A stretch of 64,000 bases of DNA from Ophiobolus disseminans. Taxonomy: Eukaryota > Ascomycota > Dothideomycetes > Pleosporales > Phaeosphaeriaceae. The number at the start of each line of letters is the position of its first letter. Positions within the stretch are counted from its first letter, which is position 1. Both the position numbers and the translations under genes were made by a program. The DNA lies in NCBI GenBank assembly GCA_010093685.1, contig MU006216.1, positions 695,065-759,064 of the forward strand, read 5' to 3'. This document shows positions 34,393 through 44,054 of the stretch, one piece after another. A model generated the notes under the pieces. It made no database searches. It was not told the origin of the DNA and saw only the letters and a list, made by a program, of their open reading frames with translations.

Positions 34393-35383
34393 TTTCAGTG
34401 GCACTGATGGGGTAAGAGGCGCTCGAGAGTTTACACAGCATCCAGGTAGATGCAAGTTGAAGGGGTGCGACGAATTCTTTTTTGGAAGGGCAATCTTGTG
34501 GGTCGCCAAATTATAGAGCACCTGTCAGTTTTTTTTGGAAACAACACTTCGGTTATGGGATCTTAACCCTTCCGACCCAAGATTACGCTTCCAACGAACG
34601 CTAACGAGAAAGACATGGTGTTTAGGTAAGGGTCTAATTTTTGGTCCCTACCTAACCACACACTTCGTATGGCTCTTAGAATATCGGGTCAGATGAGGGG
34701 TATTTGCCATAAATCAAGTGGATCGATGATAAAGGCAGAACGGTAAATACGATCTACGAAACTTGTTGGCATGTTAGTTAGGCTTATCATTGATAGTTCC
34801 ATGTAATATTTTGCAGCCTTACCAGAAAAGCGCGAACTGGACACCTCGCGCTACCAAATCCACGCTCTAGTGCTTCAACAACGTTTAGTACGTTGGGGTT
34901 TGAAAGTCAAACCGCCTGATCCAGATAAGCACCTTTCAGTAGGTGTAGGTGCCTAGTCTCAAATTGCGGCCTGGGAGACGGCGCGGTCAGGGACCAAAAA
35001 TCTCAGACCCTGTGAAGTGAGTTTTCGACATCGTCATCGCGCCAAATCTACGACATTTTTTTTGGTAAATCGTCAACGCATTGCATCTCCGGACTTACAG
35101 CTGTGCTGACTCCATTTTCACTCGCTATCAAGCATACAGTGCCTCAGTATTCCGCAGGTACGGATATTGGGCACCGTGTTTTCGGGTGTGCACGAGGTCG
35201 CCTTCACCCCGAAAATTCGTCGCAAAAACATCTCGTTGCGTAGCAACGCGAACTCTGCAAACGGAGAATCTCATCGTACTCACTTTCAGTGCGCCGATCT
35301 ATCTCCCACTCACTACCTCAACTTCCTTTCCCCCACAATCGAAGCGACAACAGTCCACTGTGCGCAGCGCCATCTCTAACGCC
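34393..35383. promoter_or_regulatory. Divergent spacer containing a TIR-bounded element
   Basis: Lies between the MGNQQS gene and the unrecognised plus-strand gene at 35.4 kb. Contains the 381-bp inverted-repeat element listed separately. From 35081 the frame is open into the downstream gene, but the ATG at 35384 is a better start. Confidence 0.55.
34630..35010. mobile_element. Candidate MITE-like element with about 24-bp terminal inverted repeats
   Basis: The left end (from 34630) reads GGGTCTAATTTTTGGTCCCT and the right end, reverse-complemented from 35010, reads GGGTCTGAG then ATTTTTGGTCCCT and ACC on both sides. The two ends share GGGTCT, ATTTTTGGTCCCT and ACC with a 2-base length difference. 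The element is 381 bp, too short for a transposase. No clear target-site duplication was seen, so superfamily is unassigned. It contains a 45-codon coding-like segment (findings). Confidence 0.5.
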
Positions 35384-37303
35384 ATGGAGAGCTATACGAA
35401 CTCCTTCGGTAGATCGACGTCGATGCCAGTACTACAGCAGCAAGACGCAGACCAAGAGGATAGAGGTCGTGCGCAATTTGGCTTCTCTCGCCAGACTGAC
35501 ACGTTCGACATCTTAGAAGCAAGCAACAATTTCCGCCAGCAGAATGCGAAAATCTGGTCGCCCAACGGCCTCAGCAATGGCTTTTTGAGCTCACCGGCAC
35601 CGAGGAACGGCTTTCAAAACGGTCAAGTCGGCGACAGCAGTGACAGTCCAACCCCAAGCAAGCCCACAGGGAGGCCACTCGACGACGTTAAAGATACCTC
35701 ACCAACCACGCAAGCCGATTCGGGACAACCTAAATCAGAGGCGGAGGCAGCGGACCAGAGGAAGAAAGAAATGATGGAGATACTTGCTGACTCCCCAGTC
35801 TTTCGGCCTCAAGGACAGCCCAACTTGTATACCTTCGCCAGCCCTTTCTCGGCTCAGCCAGGTACCCCACAAGGACCAAAGTCACCATTCTGGCGCTCAG
35901 CACTTGGTACCAATGGTAATGGGGCCTCTGAGATGAATGGCCACTCTTACACTTCGAGCGAAGATAGCCTTGTCATCTGTGGTGAGAAGAAGGACCTGTC
36001 TAAGCAGAGGCTCCCAGGTCTTGGACATAGCTCTCCAGTCACTGATAATTCCCCGCCCAAGGAACTCAATCACCCCTCAGGATTCTTGCATCACCGTAGG
36101 AACTCCAGTCGTGTGTCTTCAATGCCAAACATCCCTTCGCCTCTGGGACCTCGACACTATACCGACGATCTTGGCTCCGACGTGTCTGGTCTCGTGTCTC
36201 CGCTGCCCAATGCGCCTGCTACCAATGGTCAGCGTCGAGAGATGGATACCCAGGACGGCGCGCAGATATTCGGTATCCATACTCGTCAGCCTATGACCAA
36301 CGGCCGAGGAAACCCGTTCCTCACGCAGGGGGCTTTCGGATTCGGACATCTTCGTAGGGATACTGATCCCTTCGTTGAGCCTACGGACAAGTGGTCGCAG
36401 CCGCTCAAGGCTTCACCCTTCGTGACTCAAGCGACGCAGAGATCCATGTCGCCAACATCCCCAGAGACACTGGAGCCTTTGACGCCCTTGTTCAACAACG
36501 ATTCCTTCATGTCGCTTCTCGGTTCACCACCGATGCATTGGTCTCCCATGACGCCAGAGCGCGAGCAAGCCAACATACGTGCTCCGACCTTCAACCCATA
36601 CCAGTCCGGCGTCCCTAGAACCCCATCTTTCTTGGGCTTCAACGGCAACAACCCGTCTGCTCCACGCGTCGACCTGCCCATCCCGCCCCCCCCTCTGCCC
36701 GCCGCTCAGGCCCACCTGCAAAACTCCCCCATCACCCCCCAAAGCCGCGCCCGCCTCGACGCCCATGCCGGCGTCCGCGGCGACTGGATCCGCACCGAAG
36801 CCCACAAGATCACAGAGCTAAGCCGCATGTCCTTTGCCGCCGCTCAGCACTTCCAGCAGACGAAGTTGATGGAGGACTACCACGCCTGGCAGCGCCTCGC
36901 GGCCGAATTGGACCGCGCCACGAACCTCGAGAAGAGGCAGGAGCAGCGCAGAAATATGTTCATGCCCAACGGCGTAAAGGCTATGAAGACAGGCGCTGGT
37001 AACCTCGTTAGCGACCAGTCTGCCGCTTATGCCGCTGCTCACGAAGCTAACTGCATCGCTGCGGCTAGTGAGCAGGAAGAGGGAAAGCTGCTTGGCTTCC
37101 AGATGGCGTATATGGAGCGCGTGTGTGCGGAGGTTAAGCGTCGCGCGGACGAAAAGGAGGACAAGCAGGGTGAGATTTCGCTGGAGATGTTGGAGACGCT
37201 GAGTATCGAGGAGAAGAAGGCACTGAGGGAGCATCTTGTTGCGAGGCTTCAGAGTGCGTCCGCAGGAAATAAGGCTGGTGTGCTGTCCGAGAGCTTCGTT
37301 TAG
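35384..37303 (+). CDS. Unrecognised 639-residue protein, largely disordered with helical C-terminus
   Basis: Single-exon frame. The frame is open from 35081, but the upstream part reads like leader sequence; the ATG at 35384 (MESYTNSFGRSTSMPVLQQQ) follows a C/A-rich leader. Residues 1-470 are Ser/Pro/Asn/Gln-rich, with repeated short phrases built on NG, SP and TP (several SP/TP sites that could be phosphorylated). A proline run (LPIPPPPLPAAQAHL) lies near residue 430. The last 170 residues are helical and look folded: TEAHKITELSRMSFAAAQHF, EDYHAWQRLAAELDRATNLE, MAYMERVCAEVKRRADEKED, SIEEKKALREHLVARLQSA. No catalytic motif, signal peptide or membrane segment. The C-terminal block is the part to search with. 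Convergent with the DHA2 transporter (186 bp between stops). Confidence 0.75.
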   Translation: MESYTNSFGRSTSMPVLQQQDADQEDRGRAQFGFSRQTDTFDILEASNNFRQQNAKIWSPNGLSNGFLSSPAPRNGFQNGQVGDSSDSPTPSKPTGRPLDDVKDTSPTTQADSGQPKSEAEAADQRKKEMMEILADSPVFRPQGQPNLYTFASPFSAQPGTPQGPKSPFWRSALGTNGNGASEMNGHSYTSSEDSLVICGEKKDLSKQRLPGLGHSSPVTDNSPPKELNHPSGFLHHRRNSSRVSSMPNIPSPLGPRHYTDDLGSDVSGLVSPLPNAPATNGQRREMDTQDGAQIFGIHTRQPMTNGRGNPFLTQGAFGFGHLRRDTDPFVEPTDKWSQPLKASPFVTQATQRSMSPTSPETLEPLTPLFNNDSFMSLLGSPPMHWSPMTPEREQANIRAPTFNPYQSGVPRTPSFLGFNGNNPSAPRVDLPIPPPPLPAAQAHLQNSPITPQSRARLDAHAGVRGDWIRTEAHKITELSRMSFAAAQHFQQTKLMEDYHAWQRLAAELDRATNLEKRQEQRRNMFMPNGVKAMKTGAGNLVSDQSAAYAAAHEANCIAAASEQEEGKLLGFQMAYMERVCAEVKRRADEKEDKQGEISLEMLETLSIEEKKALREHLVARLQSASAGNKAGVLSESFV

Positions 37304-37489
37304 GTGGGGCTTGGAGATGTGCTGGGTCTGCCGACGGCTTGAAGTCATGTGGACTAGGTGAATGGATGGTGGTTTGATGAAAGACAGATCACAGGGATCT
37401 TACCATGGTGTGCTGGCACCTGGATACGAATCTCTTGAGATTGAAACGAAAAAAACGTGTATGTTGCTTACGTATACAATGAAGTGTAA

Positions 37490-39434
37490 CTATGCTCCAC
37501 CGCCCAACTCGATCTTCTTACCCTTGACGCTCTTCTGCTCCATGCCCAAACTTACAAAAAACGCGACTGCACTCGTCGCGATTGCGAGTACGAAAGCCGT
37601 GACAATACTCCTGTTGTAGCCCTCCAGTATAGCCGGTAGTAATTCCTTCGGCACGACTTGTCTCAAATTCGTTGCGCCAGCATTTGCAATGATCTTGGCA
37701 TCGAAGCCTGGCGCATATTTCGGTATCTCTTTGCCCAGAGTGTTGACGAAAATGTTCTGCGCGATCGAGATACTCAACGCGCCGCCTAGAGAGTTGAAGA
37801 ACATGACACATGCGTTGGCGGTAGGCATGTCTTTCTGGCTCGTAACCACTTGCACCGCAACGAAAGGGACCTTGTTAATCATTAGAACTTTACATGCATA
37901 TGATCGCCCTTCTCCTCGTTCAACTGACCTGCACACCTGCTCCAGCGCCGATACCTGCGAGGATCTGGTATCCGATCCATTGACCCGCTGGACTGTTGAC
38001 CTTTAGAGTGTAAATCATGCCGGCTCCGATGGCAAATATTGCACTTCCGAACCACATGAAGGGCGCATACCATCCGACCACGGTGATTAGGCCGCCGATG
38101 ACGATGGACGAACAAGTAATGCTAACGAGGTAGGCAATGGTGCGGATGCCGGACTCTTCGGCCGTCGTGCCTTTGATAGCTTGGAAGTAGAAAGGGAGGT
38201 AGAAAATGTGCCTGGACAACTTGTCAGTAACGGCGCGTCATGTGAAGAGTGTTGTATAGGCATGAGCGACTTACGTATACAACGCCATCGACAGCAACGC
38301 CGAAAAGACACAGCTAACCAACACTGTCTGCTGCTTGAATACACGAACTGGAATAGTCGCCCGATCCTTCTGGCGAATCTGAATAGCGATGAAGACCGCA
38401 ATCATGAGGAAGAAACCCAACAGCGTGCCCCAAACCTTCGAATTACTCCACGTATACGAGAAGCCACCCCACTGTAGCGCTAGCAGTAGCGAAACGATGG
38501 CGCAGATAAGAAAGATGGCTCCCACGATGTCGATGTGCTTCAAACGTTCCTTCGCGGGCAAGTGGCTGTATTTGCGCTCCGGATTCGTGAAGAAGAAAAA
38601 CACAACAGCCAGTGAGACACCGCCAAATGGTAGATTGATCCAAAAGCACCAGCGCCATGAAAGTCGATCAGTGAAAGCTCCGCCAAGGATAGGTCCGACG
38701 ACAGAGGCAATACCAAACATGGACGACAGGGCGGCGATGTATATCGCCCTCTTGCGCAGCGGGACTGAAAAGCCAATGATTGTCATTCCCCCCGAATACA
38801 GTGCTGCAGCGCCAGCTCCGGCGACTGCGCGGCCGATGATGAACATGGGCGAGCTAGTTGCTGCCGCGCATATAATGGAGCCGATTTCGAAGATGACGAG
38901 CGCCGAGAGGTAGGTGTATTTGACGTCGAAGTACGTATACACCTTTCCGAAAGACGGCTGCAGCGATGTGGTCGTGAGCAAGTATGAGGAGCCGTACCAG
39001 CCTACATCCTCCAGGCTGTTGAACACGGACGTGATTTTCGGGATAGCGGTTGCGATGATTGTGTTGTCGAGGGCGATGACGAAGGTTGTGAGGCATAGGC
39101 CGACGGACAGAATGGCGAGTTTGAAGCCGGTGAGGTATTTGGACTCGTCTTCTACTTCGTCTTGTGCTTCGGCTGTTTTGTCGTCGGAGGTGGAGATGCG
39201 TTTCTCATCTTCCACCTCCTGAATCACAGCGCTCTTCTCAGGAAGGTTGTCATGACTTGCATTCGATTTCGATTCGTCGACGGCCTTCTTTCTTTGTTCG
39301 TCGTTCTCAGTACTAGTCTCCGTCGGCTGTGTCATCGAAGTGCCCGATGCTTCAGGTCCAGTTTCCAGATCATGTTTCTTCTCGCTCTCAAGAGCCGTAC
39401 GGTTTGTATTGTTGGTGGTAGTGGGATCCTGCAT
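37490..39434 (-). CDS. MFS drug efflux transporter, DHA2 (14-TM) family
   Basis: Proton-driven multidrug or toxin efflux pump of the plasma membrane, about 607 residues from exons 39434-38275, 38211-37929 and 37870-37490. A hydrophilic, Thr/Glu/Lys-rich cytosolic N-terminus of about 100 residues precedes TM1 (KLAILSVGLCLTTFVIALDN, which holds the DHA2 motif D1 LDNTIIATAIPKI). Motif C-like GPILGGAFTDRLSWRWCFWI and NLPFGG are clear. A long TM13-TM14 loop (KEIPKYAPGFDAKIIANAGA) is typical of this family. All introns keep frame (63, 58 nt). Homologues often sit in secondary-metabolite clusters, but no synthase gene is near, so a general detoxification role is more likely here. Confidence 0.93.
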
Positions 39435-40602
39435 GTTGCCGCCTTGCCGTCAGGTTACCGTCGCGGGCCGCAGCAAGTAATGTCGGGCTGCTGACGGGCG
39501 TTCGCTGGGATGAGCGAAACGGTTGTACGTCGAACGATGCTGGTTGGTCACCTCTTGGCATGTGCCCAGGTGGAAACGCAGCTTCAATTTTGATGCGGAC
39601 GGAGGAAGAAATCCCAAACCTCGACAATATCATCGGGGCAGCCAGGGGCTTATGAGCGCGCCGGAAAGTAGCCCTTCGACCGTATAGAGTACGGTCCACA
39701 CATCGCTAACGCGCTGTCAGTTGAAAATGAGCATTTCCAACCGAGTGTTTCGACATGAACGATGACCGGAAAGTCCTGATCCGGCGTCAAGTGGCCAATC
39801 ATTGTGTCACAAGACCGGTACAACATCTGCCTCCCCTGGTCAGCCTCGCTTCGAGATGCAGGAGAACAAATGTGGCTTTTGCGGAGGTCCATCCGATGCT
39901 GCCGCCTTTCTTTCGTTGCATCATCCTCGCAGTTGTCGCGCAGTTATTAACATGTGGAGCATGTAGCAACGATTTTTTCCGAGGAGAGAATGTTGCCCCG
40001 CTCTAAATAACGTGGTAAGATGCAAGGTCGTGTGGTGGTGTCGTGATAAAGGGTCGAGGATCTGCACCCCTCGGTTAGATGCAAGCCTTGCCGATCAGTA
40101 GAAAAGCTCTAGAACCAAGCCGTTGAAAAGCGAACGCGAGCATGTGACTGGCGCACAAGCGATGTCTCCCTACGCACTCGGATTGTGAGACTGAGCACAT
40201 CGAATGCTATCTATAACCGTGCATCTTAATTGTCATTCAATTGTATCTGGTAGATTGCCTAAAGACGGCGGAATATCGTAGATATCCCAGAAGCCTTGCA
40301 CGAGCTAACTAGCTAGTTGACGGGTGAAGAAATGCATCCATCTGGGAGCATCCCTGTGTAAGTGACATTCCATCGACCCCGCGCAGCGGGCCGTTCAGTC
40401 CCACTATAGTCATCCCGCGTTGGCTCGAGTCATGAGAAGGAAGATAGTCTATTGTGGTCTAATGAATTTGAGTACATGGTGACGATGAACGTAGAAAATG
40501 TCGAAAAAAAAAGATACAAGAACATAGGCGGAGAAAAACAACTACAAACATTGAAACAACTTTTCCCTCTGAAGGCCTGATCTGCAGCCACCACCTGGAC
40601 TT
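39435..40602. other. Spacer with DHA2 promoter
   Basis: Upstream region of the efflux pump and 3' flank of the small Cys-rich gene. No gene or repeat recognised. Confidence 0.5.
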
Positions 40603-40881
40603 CTAGCGACGTAACTTCCGTCGTGTCTTCTTCTCGTGAGATGCAAGAGTTTCGGTTACTGTCATTAATGTTAGCATGCCATTATTGAAAACATTAATTG
40701 GCTTTTCGAGACGTACCGTCGGACAGACGTTGCAAGGAGTTTCGACCTTGACGGTAGCCAATATCGTGCCATCTTGTCCTCTGGGACATTTCTGCTGCTT
40801 CATCTGACCCTTTGCACATAGCTGCTGGAGGACCATCTCGGTGTGACCGCACTTGTGCGAGTATGCGTGGTAGAAGCACAT
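40603..40881 (-). CDS. Small Cys/His-rich protein, 92 residues (or about 54 if spliced)
   Basis: Open frame from ATG 40881: MCFYHAYSHKCGHTEMVLQQ, then LCAKGQMKQQKCPRGQDGTI and VKVETPCNVCPT. Six Cys (residues 2, 11, 22, 32, 50, 53) plus His suggest a small metal-binding fold; no signal peptide, so it is not a classical secreted effector. A good intron (GTACGT, branch GCTAAC, ACAG; 58 nt) begins right after CPT. If it is removed, the next codon is TAA and the protein ends there; if retained, a basic tail (ASHEKKTRRKLRR) is added. Which form is real cannot be told from sequence. Similar small proteins are common in Pezizomycotina; role unknown. Confidence 0.7.
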   Translation of the reverse strand: MCFYHAYSHKCGHTEMVLQQLCAKGQMKQQKCPRGQDGTILATVKVETPCNVCPTVRLEKPINVFNNGMLTLMTVTETLASHEKKTRRKLRR

Positions 40882-43800
40882 GTTGACTGGTCAAGGTGTG
40901 TTGCTCTTGACGGGTAGTGATGGGTGTATAGGGTCTCTTGATGCGGGAAGGCGGATCTTGAGCGGCAGTGAAATTCTTTGGCGATAGATGCAGAGGTATA
41001 TCAAGGCCGTAGGCTGTTTTTGGGTGTCAGAGATTGGCGGTATAGTTTGAATCAGACTCAGATGCTGTACCTGCGTAGATCTTGTCCTCGCTTGAGATGT
41101 GATGCACAACTTGATGCGATGAAAATGATATCGAGGAGTAAGGACTGTATGGAGAAGAAGTGTAGTATCTGACGATGCGAATCGGATTGTGTGTCTCTTT
41201 CCTGTGGCATGTTATCACTATTATATAGTGCGTTGTCATTCCCAACTCATCGTGGTGCTGCGCGGTTGAGCAGTTTGTTCTTAGCGGGAGCAATAACACC
41301 CCAAATGCATTTGCGTCACTTGCGTTGTGAGAAGATGCAGACCAATCTTGCCAAACCAAACGATGCCCTCGCACACCATAATTGAAAACAGACCAGGACG
41401 TTGCACGAATCGATTTCGCTTGGGTAGAGCATAGTGCTGAGGTAGCAACTCGGGTCGTGTTGTTATTAGAGTAGGACCATCGAAAACGAATTACATAGGC
41501 AGCGTAGTTGTAGGCTAAGCAAAAGGCTGAAATAGAGGAAGTTGGGGTGGTACTATCGCGTGTTGACGCGGCATTCTGCATGTAGCGGAAGGAACCCAAA
41601 TCTTAACCGAGATGATAGTCACACTTGGTTGTATGCCACCGGTGCATCAGAGAATGTTTGTTAGTATCCACTTGTTTTTCCTATTATGGTGTTGTCATCC
41701 CTCTCCGACTTTGCTATTTGGAAGCCGTCCTGCCGTCGGAATTCCGCATGGCTCCAGTTGCGGTTTGCCCCTTTGGCATATGCCTACCTAATCCAGGCAT
41801 CCATTGATCGTGTGGGCATGAGGAAACCTAGAGCTCTTTGTGGCGTATGAAAATGTCCAACATGACCACCTACTTCAAGACAAGCGTACCTAACCTTAAA
41901 AAGATGTGCATCCATTTCGACATATGTGGGCAAAGCCTCGGCACCCAAGTGTAGGGAGGCTGGTAGATTACATACTGCGCCGAAGCATCCGCACCGTTAG
42001 ATGGCAAACTGCTAGATCCTTTGCTCCTACAATAGCGTCATACGTAGTCCTCTCGAGGAGGTTGGTGGAGGGTTGATGATGTTTGTCGACTGCACGCTAA
42101 ATGCGTTGGCTAGCATTTTTACATATTCCGGCCAATGGCAGCGCACTCACACCGCTAATCCATTCGAGCAAAACCGCGGCGGCTCCCGTATGGCCGCGCA
42201 TATGACGAAACAAGTTGCTGGGGTTGTTAGTAGTAGTGTCTATCTAACCTCTTTGACAAAGTATAGCACAGTCGTAACTCGGTTCTCTGTGTAGGAAGGC
42301 TGGAGGTTGCAGCAATGCTCCACCTGCCAGCGTCACTCAGCTTGCAGGAAGAGGTCTGTCTGTGGGCTGCATGCTGTGGCTCCGAACTGCGACATTCAGC
42401 GCGTGCTGGCTGCTCGTGGCTGAATCCCAGCGCTGGCCGTAGGGCTGTCGAGGCGTCAGCCGTTGATTGATGCGCTGGCAGCCGGTGGCATTTCATCTGA
42501 TCTGAGACCAGCTGGGTGAGGCACAGCCCTGCAGCGGGCGGTCGCCTCGAGAAACGGCGATATCGCAGAGATGGTGTCGGTCGATCGAGGTAGAGGCGAG
42601 GGGACATGGTGCTCTAGCCTCCCATGCCAGCTGGCACGCCCCATCCGAACTATTAACGGGAGAAAGACGATGCAGGAGAGCGATAGCGGTTTAGTGGAGA
42701 ACACGTCAACAACCAACAGCGCTCGCCTGGCTGCAGATTGACGCAGGAGCTGCACCTGCAGCACCAGAGGCCGCAGGTGGAGCGTGGGTTAATACTAACG
42801 TCTTCGAACCTCGTCGTTCGCCCTGTCTTTTGTCCCTTCCGCAGCCATTGCCGTCGCTGTCGGGCTCAATTGCAGTGCGCGCACATTTCGCTCGTTTCTA
42901 TACCACCACGCCTGCCTCGCAACACGGAGAGAGTCCCGCGACCCTCGGAGACAGCTGCACGCGCATATCCGCGCAAATCTCGAGTTCGTGGAGTGTGCGG
43001 CCAAGTTCGCTTCCCGGACCTAAAACTGCTGCACTGACCTCTCCTACACCGCCTGCTGGAAGTCGCGTCTCTAATACCGTCGCATCACCTCGCGCGCTGG
43101 ACTCGAGAGCTGGAGGAGGTCGCAATGCGCTGTCCGAGGCCTCGAAATCCGACCTGCCAGCCACAATTGACCTCACAACCCGAGCCTGACGTCTGCTAGC
43201 CCGTCGCAACAAGTCTCGCGTCGCCTCATCCACTGCGCGCTGCCATTGGCTCGTCCGTCACTCCTCCCGTCGAATGAGAGCAGGCCATCGACCCTAAGCA
43301 GCGACACCGTCTCGACTTGTCCGTTTCGAGGTAACTAGATCTCTCCAAGCCCTGACACGCATGTGGGCATCCAACGTCTGAGGCGCATGGTTGACAGTTC
43401 ATCAGATACCTCCGCATCAGCTCTGGCGTCCGTACGGGCATTCTATAGATTACCCTGGACCATTCCATCCGCATTTTGGCCTCTCCCAGCACTTGTACGC
43501 AGTACCGTTTCCACTATCATCATCATTTCCAGATCCAGTAATTCTCCGGGGGCGCCTATCACATTGTGGGTCAATTCTCAATCTCCGGCTAGGCTATCAC
43601 GAGAATCGCCATTCACTCGAGGGGGCCAAGCGCACGGCTATCCGCTCGCCTCTCGAAACCCATCAATTGGCCAGCACCAGTTGCTCTGTTTCACCTCCTC
43701 ATCTCCTCGGCGGCGTCATCGCAAGACGCCATCAGTCAGCTCGGACCGGGCTGCACTGTGTCTTGATTAGGGATACAGCGCAACGGTCCGGGTTGGCGGT

Positions 43801-44054
43801 ATAGGTCAGTGAATGCACGCCTTTTTTCGTCTGTGGGGCTTTGGTACTGTGGCTACCCAAGCTCTGCGCATTGGAGGCACAGACTACCTCCTCCGTGTAG
43901 CTTTATAGCGGCCGTTTGTGTACCTCCTCGTAGGAGGTGAATCATCGTGGTGTTGTTTACCTCTGCAATCGCTCCTTCTTGTCTTCATTTTCCACCCTCG
44001 CACCTTCTTCACGAACAACAAGCTAACGCACAACAACAGAAGAGGCACAAGAAG
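40882..44054. promoter_or_regulatory. 3.2-kb divergent spacer before the 14-3-3-like gene
   Basis: Contains the promoter of the small Cys-rich gene and a long upstream region of the 14-3-3-like gene. ORFs at 41027-41599, 42227-42607, 42738-43189 and 43363-43804 show no domains or intron structure. From about 42800 to 44050 the plus strand is C/T-rich, like an extended leader. Confidence 0.45.

Noticed and set aside
35081..35383. Upstream extension of the 35.4-kb gene by 101 codons
   Set aside because: Reads like C/T-rich leader, lacks the composition of the body, and a good ATG with purine context lies at 35384.
37490..40881. Efflux pump plus small Cys-rich protein as an effector or toxin cluster
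   Set aside because: The small protein has no signal peptide and no biosynthetic gene is present; adjacency alone is not evidence.
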